Assembly (NCBI GenBank): GCA_003339415.1
Contig: PDHQ01000013.1
Coordinates: 172,793-236,792, forward strand
From: Ophiocordyceps camponoti-saundersi (nom. inval.)
Lineage: Eukaryota; Ascomycota; Sordariomycetes; Hypocreales; Ophiocordycipitaceae
Direction: 5' to 3'
Length of the DNA: 64,000 nucleotides
Shown here in pieces: positions 10,241-21,640 of this stretch. Position numbers and translations under genes: made by a program. Every line of letters starts with the position of its first letter. The stretch's first letter is position 1. The notes under the pieces were generated by a model. That model had not been told where the DNA came from and made no database searches. It worked only from the letters and a program-made list of their open reading frames with translations.

Positions 10241-11284
10241 TTACGCGCCGTAGTTCTCTCTTATTACCGTGCCCGCCGTAAGTATCTCCCGCCGCCGTGC
10301 CCGCCGTAACTATCTCTTATAGTTATCTCCCGCCGCCATGCCCGCCGTAGTTATCTTCTTCCCTTATATGCCCGCTATAGTTCCTGCTGCCGTGCCCGCT
10401 ATAGCTGTCTCTTTATAGTTATCTCCCGCCGCTATGCTTACCGTAGCTGTTTTCTTCCCCTATATGCCCGCCGTAGTTCCTGCCGCCGTGCCCGCCGTAG
10501 CTATCTCTTTATAGTTATCTCTTACCGCCGTGCCCGCTATAGCTATCTCTTATAGTTATCTCCCGCTGCTATGCCCGCCGTAATTATCTCCCTTTACCGT
10601 GCCCGCCGTAGCTATCTTTTTATAGTTATCTCCCGCCGCCGTGTGCCCGCCGTAGCTATCTTTTTATAGTTATCTCCCGCCGCCGTATGCCCGCCGTAGG
10701 TGTCTTCTTCCCCCGTATACCCGCTATAGTTATCTTCTTCTCCCGTATGCCCGCCGTAGTTATCTTCTTCTCCTATATACTACCCGCCGTAGTTATTTTC
10801 TACCGCCGTATACTTACTATAGTTACTCTTACTATACCTATTATAGCTATCTCTTATAGTTATCTTCCGCCGCCGTGCCCGCCGTAGCTATCCCCTATTA
10901 CTATGCCCGCTATAATAGTCTTCTTCCCCCGTATGCCCGCTATAATTATTTTCTATAGCTGTATGCCCGTTATAGTTACTGCTACTATACCCGCTATAGT
11001 AGTCTTCTTCCCCCGTATACCTACCGTAATTATTACTACCGTGCCCGTTATAATAGTCTTCTTCCCCCGTATACCTATTATAGTTACTACTATTATACCC
11101 GCCGTAATAGTTTTCTTCCCCTATATACTACCCGCCGTAGTTATCTTCTTCCCTTATATACCCGCTTTAGTTATCTTCTTCCCTTATATACTACGCGCCG
11201 TAATTATCTTCTACCGCTATATACCTATTATAGTTACTATTACTATACCCGCTATAGTAGTCTCCTACCCCCGTATGCCCGCCG
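10241..11284. repeat. Large CCGCCGTAGCTATCTCC minisatellite
   Basis: About forty diverged units of 25-30 bp: TGCCCGCCGTAGCTATCTC, TTATAGTTATCTCCCGCCGC and CCCCCGTATGCCCGC. It is GC-richer than its surroundings and keeps CpG. Differences are mostly transitions. The small open frames inside are repeat artefacts. Confidence 0.8.
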
Positions 11285-11430
11285 AAGGGGGGATCTATAA
11301 CCCCCCCTTATAAGTCCTACTAGCTAAATTCGGGCGCACTCCCGTAAGTATAGCTACGGTCGTAGAATATATTAGAATTTAATTACTTTTTATATATAAT
11401 TTTTATAAAATTAACTTACGCTACTATATA
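11285..11430 (+). repeat. 160-bp terminal motif, direct copy D
   Basis: Contains GGGGGGATCTATAACCCCCC, TTATAAGTCCTACTAGC, ATTCGGGCGCACTCCCG and AAAATTAACTTACGCTAC. Confidence 0.85.
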
Positions 11431-11552
11431 CTATCCGGGTAAGAGGTTATACTTTTAGTATACCCGCTATAGCTATCTTCTACCCCCGTATACCTATTAT
11501 AGTTACTACTACCGTGCCCGCCATAGTAGTCTCCTACCCCCGTATGCTCGCC
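11431..11552. repeat. Minisatellite between motif copies D and E
   Basis: A few units of CCCGCTATAGCTATCTTC and TACCCCCGTATACC, the same family as 10,241-11,284. Confidence 0.6.
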
Positions 11553-11713
11553 GAAGGGGGGATCTATAACCCCCCCTTATAAGTCTTACCGGCCGAATTC
11601 GGGCGCACTCCCGTAGGCACGGCTCGGTCGCAAAACGTGCTAGAATTTAATTACTTTTTATATATAATTTTTATAAAATCGACTTACGCTACCTAATAGC
11701 TATATATACTAGT
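11553..11713 (+). repeat. 160-bp terminal motif, direct copy E
   Basis: The outermost and best preserved copy: GGGGGGATCTATAACCCCCC, TTACCGGCCGAATTCGGGC, ACTCCCGTAGGCACGGCTC, AACGTGCTAGAATTTAATTA and AAAATCGACTTACGCTACC. It abuts the GTGCC array. Confidence 0.88.
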
Positions 11714-14700
11714 ATACCGGTGCCTATATATATATATATATAGGTGCTTATATATATACTAGTGCCTATATATATGCCGGTGCCTAGCGTATATGCTAAT
11801 ATGCCGGTGCCTATATATGTGCCGGTGCCTGTGTATATGCCGGTGCCCGGCGTGTGTGCTAGTGCCTATATGTGCCGGTGCTTGTGTGTATGCCGGTGCC
11901 TGTGTGTGCCGGTGCCCGGCGTATGTGCTGGTGCCTGTGTGTATGCTGGTGCCTGTGTGTGCCGGTGCCTGTGTGTCGGTGCCCGGCGTGTGTGCTGGTG
12001 TGCCGGTGCCTGTGTGTGTGCTGGTGCCTGTGTGTGCCGGTGCCTGTGTGCCGGTGCCCGGCGTGTGTGCTGGTGCCTGTGTGTGCCGGTATATATGTGT
12101 GCCGGTGCCTATATATATGCCGGTGCCCGGCGTGTATGCTGGTGTGTATATGTGCCGGTGCCCGGCGTGTGTGCTGGTATGCCGGTGCCTATATGTGTGC
12201 CGGTGCCTATATATGCTAGTGCTTATATATGCCGGTGCTTATATATGCTAGTGCCTATATATGCCGGTGCCTATATGTGCTAGTGCCTGTGTATATGCCG
12301 GTGCCTATGTATGCCGGTGCTTATATATGCTAGTGTGTGTGTGTGCCGGTGCCCGGCGTATATGCTGGTGTATATGTGTGCCGGTGCCTATATGTGTGCC
12401 GGTGCCCGGCGTGTGTGCCGGTGCCTGTGTGTGTGCCGGTGCCTGTGTGTGTGCCGGTGCCCGGCGTGTGTGCTGGTGTGTGTGTGTGCCGGTGCCCGGC
12501 GTGTGTGCTGGTGTGCCGGTGCCTATGTGTGTGCCGGTGCCTGTGTGTGCCGGTGCCTATGTGTGTGCCGGTGCCCGGAGTGTGTGCTGGTGCCTGTGTG
12601 TGCCGGTGCCTGGCGTGTGTGCTGGTGTGCCGGTGCCTGTGTGTGTGCCGGTGCCTGTGTGTGCCGGTGCCCGGCGTGTATACTAGTGCCTATATATGCC
12701 GGTGCCTATGTGTATGCCGGTGCTTATATATGCCGGTGCCCGGCGTATATGCTAGTGCCTATATATATATTAGTGCCTATGTGTGCCGGTGCCTATGTGC
12801 CGGTGCCTATATGTGTGCTGGTGCCTATGTGTGCCGGTGCCTATGTGCCGGTGCCTATATATGTGCCGGTGCCTGTGTATGTGCCGGTGCCCGGCGTGTG
12901 TGCTGGTGTGTGTGTGTGCCGGTGCCCGGCGTGTGTGCTGGTGTGCCGGTGCCTATGTGTGTGCCGGTGCTTATGTATGCCGGTGCCTATGTGTGTGCCG
13001 GTGCCCGGAGTGTGTGCTGGTGCCTATATATGCCGGTGCCTAGCGTATGTGCTGGTATGCCGGTGCCCGGCGTGTGTGCTAGTGCCTGTATATGCCGGTG
13101 CCTATGTGTATGCCGGTGCTTATATGTGCCGGTGCCCGGCGTGTATGCTGGTGCCTGTGTGTGTGCTGGTGCCTGTGTGTGCCGGTGCCTGTATGTGTGC
13201 CGGTGCCTATATGTGCCGGTGCCCGGCGTATATGCTAGTATATATATATGCCGGTGCCTATATGTGTGCCGGTGCCCGGCGTGTGTGCCGGTGCCTGTGT
13301 GTGTGCCGGTGCCTGTGTGTGTGCCGGTGCCCGGCGTGTATGCTGGTGCCTATGTGTGCCGGTGCCTGTGTGTCGGTGCCCGGCGTGTGTGCTAGTATGC
13401 CGGTGCCTATATGTGTGCCGGTGCCCGGAGTGTGTGCTGGTGCCTATATGTGCCGGTACCTAGCGTATGTGCTGGTATGCCGGTGCCCGGCGTGTGTGCT
13501 AGTGCCTATATATGCTAGTGCTTATATATATGCCGGTGCCTATATATGCCGGTGCCCGGCGTATATGCTAGTGCTTATATGTATGCTAGTGCCTATATAT
13601 GCCGGTGCCTATATGCCGGTGCCTATATATATGCTGGTGCCTATATGTGCCGGTGCTTATATGCCGGTGCCTATATGTGTGCCGGTGCCTATATGTGTGC
13701 CGGTGCTTATATATATGCTAGTGCCTATATATATGCTGGTGCCTATATGTGCTGGTATATGCCGGTGCCGGTGTGTGCCGGTGCCCGGCGTGTATGCTGG
13801 TATGCCGGTGCCTATGTATGCTGGTGCCTATGTGTGTGCCGGTGCCCGGAGTATATGCTAGTGCTTATATGTGTGCCGGTGCCTGGCGTGTATGCTGGTA
13901 TGCCGGTGCCTGTGTGTATGCCGGTGCCTGTGTGTGCCGGTGCCCGGCGTGTGTGCTGGTGCCTGTATATGCCGGTGCCTGTGTGTGCCGGTGCCTATAT
14001 GTCGGTGCCCGGCGTGTGTGCTGGTGTGCCGGTGCCTGTGTGTATGCTAGTACCTATGTGTGCCGGTGCCTGTGTGCCGGTGCCCGGCGTGTGTGCCGGT
14101 GCCTGTGTGTGTGCTAGTGCCTGTGTGTGCCGGTGCCTATATGCCGGTGCCCGGCGTGTGTGCTGGTGCCTATATATGCCGGTGCTTATATGTCGGTGCC
14201 CGGCGTATATGCTGGTATGCCGGTGCCTATGTGTGTGCCGGTGCCTATATGTGCCGGTGCCTATGTGTGTGCCGGTGCCCGGAGTGTGTGCTGGTGCCTG
14301 TGTATGCTGGTGCCTGGCGTGTATGCTGGTATGCCGGTGCCTATATATATGCTAGTGCCTATATATGCCGGTGCCTGGCGTATATGCTAGTGCCTATATA
14401 TGCCGGTGCCTATATATATACCGGTGCCTATGTGTGCCGGTGCCCGGCGTATATGCTGGTGCTTATATATATGCTAGTGCTTATATGTGCCGGTGCCTAT
14501 ATGCCGGTGCCTATGTGTATGCTGGTGCCTGTGTGTGCCGGTGCCTGTGTGCCGGTGCCTATGTGTGTGCCGGTGCCTATATGTGTGCCGGTGCCTGTGT
14601 GTGTGCCGGTGCCTGTGTATGTGCCGGTGCCTATATATGCCGGTATGTGCCGGTGCCGGTATATGCCGGTGCCTAGCGTGTATGCTAGTATGCCGGTGCC

Positions 14701-15257
14701 TATATATGCCGGTGCCTATATATATGCCGGTGCCCGGAGTATGTGCTGGTGCCTATGTGTGTGCCGGTGCCTAGCGTGTGTGCTAGTATGCCGGTGCCTA
14801 TATATGTGCCGGTGCCTATGTGTGCTAGTGCCTGGCGTGTATGCTGGTGCCTGTGTGTGCCGGTGCTTATATATCGGTGCCCGGCGTGTATGCTAGTATG
14901 CCGGTGCTTATATGTGTGCCGGTGCCCGGAGTATATGCTGGTGCCTATATATGCCGGTGCCTAGCGTATATACTAGTATACCGGTGCCCGGCGTGTGTGC
15001 TGGTGCTTATATGTGCCGGTGCCTATGTGTATGCCGGTGCCTATATATGCCGGTGCCCGGCGTATATGCTGGTGCCTATATGTGCCGGTGCCTATATGCC
15101 GGTGCCTATATGTATGCTGGTGCCTATGTATGCCGGTGCTTATATGCCGGTGCCCGGCGTATATGCTAGTGCCTATATATGCCGGTGCCTATATGCCGGT
15201 GCCCGGCGTATATGCTAGTGCCTATATATACCGGTGCCTATATATACTAATGCCGGC
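11714..15257. repeat. 3.5-kb GTGCC minisatellite with ~430-bp higher-order period
   Basis: Roughly 200 units of 14-18 bp: GCCGGTGCCTGTGTGT, GCCGGTGCCCGGCGTGTGT and GCTGGTGCC. Variation is almost only G/A and C/T (TGTGTG versus TATATA, GCCGG versus GCTAG). The rare variant GTGCCCGGAG marks a higher-order unit at 12,571, 13,001, 13,421, 13,842, 14,275 and 14,730, with an extra copy at 14,922. Long open frames in all three forward frames, rich in V/P/C/A/G/R, result from the repeat and are not annotated as genes. Confidence 0.93.
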
Positions 15258-16757
15258 GTATAGCTACCGTAGTTATTTTCCGTAATTCGTAGCGGCTATT
15301 AAACGCGAAGCGCGCTTAAGAAAATTAGGTACTTAGGGACTACGAGTAATATTTTTTTTTTCTAGGACTTTATACTACTATTATATAGCGTAGCGTGGCA
15401 CGGAAAAAATATCTTAGTAATTCGGTACGTACCGCTTAATTTAGGAATATCGTATCTAATAGGAATAGGTGCCGTGGCAAATATAAATACTCTTGTTATA
15501 TGAGTAGTACGGATAGTAGCTGCTAATATCCGTAGGACATGTCTGTTCGCCTCCTCTCGACCTAAATAGGAGGCACGTGCAACATGCATATACATATGCT
15601 GTGCCGCAATACCCATATCCTCAGGTACCTGGTATACAAGGTGTTTTGCGTAGGTAGTATAAAAGGGAGAGGCTTCGTGGTGAATGTCACGATGATGATG
15701 TTCATACTAGCGTCTGCATGTCTAGTCTGAGCCCCGAGGAAGAGTACCAGAAGCTGACTAATATGCACTCGGCAAGACTACCAACATAGGTAGCAAGATG
15801 GCAGCGTTGAAGCCGGCCAGCCGAATAACATACATATATGCATAGTACATGAAGACCAGACTGCCATGCTATGATAGAGGCAACGGCGTTGAATCCAGTC
15901 GTCTGTCTGCCTGTCCGCATGTCTGTCTGCATATGAGTCAAGCCCCTCAAGCAAGCAAGGCAACTACATACACATCCCAAAAAGACAACACATAGCCAAA
16001 ACCCCGACAATCAAAGGCGGTGACCGGGGTAAAAGGGGGGGGGGGAGATGGGAGCTGCAGGGGCCTTTTGGATCTTGATAGCCCACCCTTTTTGCAGACT
16101 TGACGGGAGAGAGAGAATGGGTGTGTTGGCAAATGGATTCCCCCCCTTCGAATACGGATACGATTCCCGCAGTTTCGAGGGCGGATGGGTAAGGTGAGAG
16201 GGCGGCCGATGGGTGTATGTATGTATGTACGGAGACCGTGTGAAGAGTTGTATTACAAGGTGAGGTTAACATTGAGTAGGAGGTTTATACATACATACAT
16301 ATATACGGATACACACCTACATTGTATGTAGTCGCCTCACTGTCTGTCAGCTTTGTGTTTAATAAGATGAAGCCACGAGAAAGGGTATCTTTGGAGATGA
16401 CTCAAACTCTATGCCTACCTACCTATCCTATCTATCTATACATACACTTACATACTCACTTACACAACATATGTATGTACAAACGAATACTATACTCTAT
16501 TCATCACAATAGCTTAGCTTCCTTCCCTCTCTCCTCCTACGGGCCCGTCCCATAGTGCGACGGCCAACTCAACCCCGGCTTCTAAGGACTCGCTTCGAAG
16601 CGGAAGGGGGGCGGGGGGCGGCGACGACGTGAGGTGGGTGGGGGAGGGGGATTAGATATCCATACAGGAAGAGACAAGGCAAGATCGACGAAAGGAGAAT
16701 GAGCCGTTTTTTCTAGGCTGAGCTGAGGGGAGGGGGCGGCTTTAATTACCTACCTAC
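15258..16757. other. Unique island between two RIP blocks; no gene seen
   Basis: From about 15,450 base composition is normal, with CpA and TpG present, unlike both neighbours. No conserved protein is recognised: the open frames are short (at most about 100 codons), overlapping and of biased composition. It contains TATG/TACA tetranucleotide tracts near 16,215 and 16,285, a G-run at about 16,036, and TACC repeats next to the gypsy insertion. Confidence 0.5.
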
Positions 16758-16762
16758 CTTGC
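16758..16762. repeat. Target-site duplication CTTGC (left)
   Basis: CTTGC lies directly before the left LTR and recurs directly after the right LTR at 27,833-27,837. It is absent at the inner LTR ends. Confidence 0.9.
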
Positions 16763-16968
16763 AGCTAAATAAGTTAACGGCGGAGGGATTAAAAGAGCTA
16801 ATCATAGGCATAAGAAATAGGCTTAATACGAAGATTAATAAGTGCCCTCGTTAATTAATATATATATATATCCTCTAGGAATAGCTGCCCCCCTATATAG
16901 GCAGTTAAGCAAATATTAGTTATATAACTAGAATAACGTAATCCCTTTTTAACCTTCCCCCTCTAGCT
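16763..16968 (-). repeat. Gypsy LTR, left (3' LTR of the minus-strand element)
   Basis: 206 bp, begins AGCTAAATAAGTTAACGG and ends CCCCCTCTAGCT on the plus strand. It shares TAAGAAATAGGCTTAATACG and CTCTAGGAATAGCTGCCCC with the right copy. The ends are AGCT rather than the usual TG/CA. Confidence 0.9.
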
Positions 16969-19599
16969 AGTTTATTATTAATATTAAAGTAATAAATTAA
17001 AGTCTAAAAGTAGAATAGATAAAGGAAAGATAAAGGGCAAAATAATAAATAAAAGGGGAAATAAATAAAAGGAATAAATAAGCTAATAATAGCTAAGTAA
17101 ATAAGATTTTTAAGTAAATAATTAGATCTTACTAAATCTTATTATAGATAAGGTTTTCCGGCTAGGTCTCTTAAGCTTATTAATAGTATCTAGGACTTAC
17201 TTAAGAAGAGCTTAATTATTATAAAGTTCTTTCTATAATTTACTATTTTCTTCCTTAAGTGCTTAGAGTTTATTATTAACCTTTATTATTTACTTAGTAG
17301 AAAGTTTAAGGTTATAATTATTAACTTTAAAAAGAGCGTTAATCTTTTATTATATTCTAATTATAAATACCTCTCCGTTTTCTTTATTATCTCTAATAGT
17401 CGCTTAATTAGTCTAGTTATTATTATTACTATACTCTACTATAATATTAATAATAAGTTTAGTTATTATAAGTTTAGTTACTATATTCTTTATAAAAATA
17501 TTATCTATCTATTAGTTAATAACTTAACTATTATCTAAGAAAAAGTTAGAATTAGAAATAGCGATAAGAGGAGCTTTATTAACTATAGAGGTTTAGGTTA
17601 ATACGCCTTATTTAGAATAGCTTATCTATTTCGTTATATAACCCTTAGTTATAAGCGTTATCTTAGTAGCTATTACTAGCGATAATAATAATATTATAGC
17701 TAATATTTTTAGTAGCAGCTTTTAAGCTAGTAATTTTTATCGCTTATATTATATAGCTACTTAATAGTTTATATTATCTTATACCGTATTATCGAGTAAT
17801 TATTTTAATATACTTTAGCTAATATTTAATAACTTAGTAAAGGCTATTATAATTTATATAATATTAATATTAGGATTATTAGGATTTAGGTTAGTTTATA
17901 AGTTATTAATCTATTTAGTAGTTTTTATTAGCGCTATATATATCTTTATCTTATTACTTAACGCTAGGTATAATATATAATAAATCTAATATAATACTAC
18001 TTAATAAATTTAGTATTTAAAATATCTAATTTAAAATACCGTTATACTCTTAATTAAGAGGTTATTAAAAGGGTATTAAGTATAATTATTAACCTTAAGC
18101 GTTAAGCTATAGAAATCTTATAAAAGCGTTTAGGCTAAGGTAAAAAATATAATACCGATATTATTAGCGATAAGGAATAGCTTTTTTAAGGTATATAAAT
18201 ATATAAGTAAATATTATAACTTAAAAGCCTCCGCTTCGGAGATACCTTATAGCTTAGTAATATAAGGTATAACTTTTTTATTTTCTACTTTTATTTATAT
18301 TATTTTAATAACTAGCTAAGCTACCTATTAGCTATTTTAAGCTTTATTTTTAAAATTACTATTAGCTAGCTTAATTATATAATTTATTATTTTCTTCTAA
18401 GATTTTAAGATTTTAATTTATTTAAAATAATAATTACGGGTAAAGTAAGCGTATACTTAGTTAAATTTTACTTTTAAAGCTACTTATATAAAAGCCGCCT
18501 TTTTAGCTAGCTTATTATTATCTGCTAGTAAAGGTAAAAGGTGCTTATCTATTAGCTCCCCTTTAGTATTTTATTTTAGCTTACGGAAAATAAAATTCGT
18601 ATCTTATAACTAAAAGAAATAATTATATAGCGTTCTTATAAGTAAGATATATTTATCTAAGTAGATAGAATATTTCTTATTATAATAATCTTTATAAAAT
18701 ACTTTAAATAATATTCCTTAAAAGTTCTTATTTTTACTATAAACGTTAAGCTCGCCTAATAGTTAGTATAATATATTTTCGTTATTAGAAATATAATTAG
18801 GCGTTTTTTTTAGGTTCTCGTATCTTAAAATATACTTATTATAGGAGCCTTACCCTTAAATAGTCGCGGGGCTATCTTAGAGAAGAAAAAGGTAAGAAAA
18901 ATATAGATAGGTTATAAAAAAGCTTAAAAAATAAAGGTATACGATAATATAGTCCTATTATAGTACGTAGTTAGTTAAAAGGTAAATATTATAAAAAGAT
19001 AAGAAAATAAGGTTACGAAATTATAAAGTAAGGAAAAGAAAAGTATATAAAGGAAAAGAGGAAGGAAAATAATATAATTATATTTAGAGTTTCCGTAAGC
19101 TTACTAGCTTATTAAATAATAGCTAATTATTAAGCTTTAAATAATTAAGTTAATTATAATATTTCTTTAATAAATCCTTATAAAATAATAGCTTTTAAGC
19201 CCCTTTAATAAATAAATAGTTAATATACCTTAATATCTAAAATATTTTTCTAACTTAGTAATATAGCTTAAATAGTCTAATTTACGTTAGCTTAAGTTTC
19301 CTAATAGCTTTATTTATAGCTAGATAAACTTATATATTAGGGGTTAAATTAAACTTATCTTTTTTATTATAAATAAATATCTTATAATATATAATCTTAT
19401 TAAACTTACTTTTAGCTACTTATTTTTAGTATTTAGCTTAACTTATAAATTTTATAATAAAGTTAGTATATCTCCCTTATAAGGGCTATTTTACCTACTC
19501 CCTTAATCTTAAAGCTTTATATAATAATCTTATAAATTAAAATAAGTTTAAACTAATTTATATTATTTTATAAAATACTTTAGTAAGTAAATAGCCTAA

Positions 19600-20060
19600 G
19601 ATCCTAATAACCTTATAGTTAAGTTATTATATAACTATTAGTAAATATTCGGACTAAATATTCTTAGGAGGTTATAATCTTTTTAAAAGTTATTAAAAAA
19701 TCTTATTTATTACCTTAACTAAACTTATACTATAATATAATTTAGATAGCGCTATTACTTAAAGTATATCTTTTATTATTAAAAAAGCTAAAACTTCCTT
19801 TAATAAAAAAGTAAAATTTAAATTAGAGTAAATAGCTATAAGTATAATTATAATAAAATTTAGCTAATTTCTTAGCCTAATAATAGTTTCTAAAGCTCCC
19901 GTTATTCGGTAAATTATAAGCTATATAAAATAAGAGAAATAGTTAACTAATATTAATATAAACTTAATCCTATTTATAGCTATTAGGAATAATCCTATAT
20001 AGTTTATAGTAAGGACTTAAAAAGGTATTAAAATATAAATTAGCTAATTTAGCGCTTTTA
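19600..20060 (-). pseudogene. Gypsy integrase core, degraded
   Basis: On the minus strand this reads IGLFLIAINRIKFILIL, VNYFSYFI, ETIIRLRN-LNFI, SNLNFTF, KEVLAFL, ALSKLYYSISLV and then AIYLLKYFIKYYK. That is the spacing of a retroviral-type integrase (DFIGP..., D...YFS, CD.G..F, HH..G..E), with acidic and His residues often replaced as C-to-T/G-to-A changes would do. Confidence 0.7.
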
Positions 20061-21269
20061 GCTTTTAATTAGAATATAAAATATATTCTTTATAACTTAT
20101 TATATAAGATATAATATCCTAAGCTATTTTAAGCTAGAAGATATATATATAAAGTTATTAACGCGTAATATTTAGCTTAAAATAGCTACTTAAATTATAA
20201 GCTTAGTAAAATACTTACGGGATCTTATATCGGAGAAGGTATCTTTATTACTTAGTTAAATAACTCTTTTTATATAATAAGGTATTTATTTATATTAACT
20301 ATTTAAAAGATACCGCTTATCGCCTAATACGATTTACTAAGATATAGTTAAGCTTATTAGGAACCTTATTATATTATAGCTAATTAACTATATTTACGTA
20401 ATAGTAGTTTATATAATAATTTAATAGCCTCGATATCTTATCTATTTTTTTTATAAGTATTATAGCTACTTAAAGATTTACTTAAGTTTTATTATCTTAT
20501 TTTTCCTAAATTTATAAGGCTAATAAGGTATTTTATTAAAGTATAGTTAGTTATAGTAAAGGGGTGCTTATCTTATTAGTAAGTAATTTCTTAAGGGGTA
20601 TACTTACTAGGTATTTAAGAAGCGCCTTATAGCCTTATAAGCTATCTTTTTATTTCTATAATCCGGTATTAATATTAACTATTCCCTAATTAGTAACGTT
20701 TATAGCTTAGTATTTATCTAATAGGAAAATAATCTTAGATAAACTATTTATAGCTTAATTTCGTAAACTCTTAATATAGGTAATCTTAATATTTAGTAGC
20801 TATAGCTTAGTTACCTATTAAGCGTAGATACTTTTATAGCCCTTAGAAATTAGAAACTATATAATAAGGAAGTAATTTATAAAAATAGTTAATTTATCTA
20901 TTATATAAAATAGATATTAGTAATAATAGTAAAATTTAACTAAAATATAAAATTCCCGCTTATATATTTTATAATTATATTATATTTTTATAAAAAGAAA
21001 AGAGTTATATAAAATTAGTATTAAGCTATCTTCTTATTATTATAAAATAATATAGCTTACTCTAAACTTTAAAATATCTATATATATAAATATTAGCTTA
21101 TTAAGTTAAGGCTTATAGATAGCTATTACTATTTCGGTAAAAAATTTAAGGGTTATAAAAAATAAAGCCTTAAATAGCCCTTATAAGAAGGGAATATTTT
21201 TAGTAAGTTACGTTAATAATTAAGAAAACTTCGCGTAATTAACTATCTATCTCCGGTAAGGTCTAATTA

Positions 21270-21640
21270 TTTTAAGGAATACCCTAACTTATTTTTAATT
21301 TATTAGCACTAGCTATTTTTAGATTTTTTAAAGCCTCCTAAGCTTAATTATAATTTATTTACTTATATAATATATCTATCTTACTACTAAAATTTCTATT
21401 ATATTAAGAAAAACCTTCTTAAAACTTAACTAAAATAAAGCTTATAATAATTTAAGTAGAAAATAGTTCCTAATAAATACCTATTATTCCTTAAACGTAG
21501 CATATTTTAAGAAAATATTATCTATATAGTTATTAAGAGGCGTAATATAATAGCTTTTAGTAAGGACCGCTAATAAAGATAGTTCGGGTAAAGGTTTAGG
21601 TATAGCCCTAAATATTAGCTTTATTATTTTAATAAAGCTA
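21270..21640 (-). pseudogene. Gypsy reverse transcriptase, degraded
   Basis: On the minus strand the text reads YYITPLNNYIDNIFLKYATF, then KE, two stops, VFIRNYFLLKLL and SFKKVFLNIIEIL. YIDN stands where YVDD is expected, and the following helix fits the thumb of a gypsy RT. RNase H should lie to the left (about 20.8-21.2 kb) but could not be read clearly. Confidence 0.6.

Noticed and set aside
9825..11313. Small open frames rich in Ile/Val/Phe/Pro
   Set aside because: They follow the CCGCCGTAGTTATCTTC minisatellite and run into the G-run palindrome of the 160-bp motif; repeat artefacts.
1..15257. Starship-type giant element
   Set aside because: No tyrosine-recombinase captain or cargo gene could be read; the only transposase fossil is MULE-like.
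11744..15285. Long open frames (up to 516 codons) rich in Val/Pro/Cys/Ala in the GTGCC array
   Set aside because: All three forward frames are open at once because the units lack stop-forming combinations; the products are pure repeat translations (MPVPVCVPVP, CRCLCVCRCL) without start context or domains.
15362..16272. Several 60-100 codon frames in the unique island
   Set aside because: Short, overlapping and composed of microsatellite translations; no domain.
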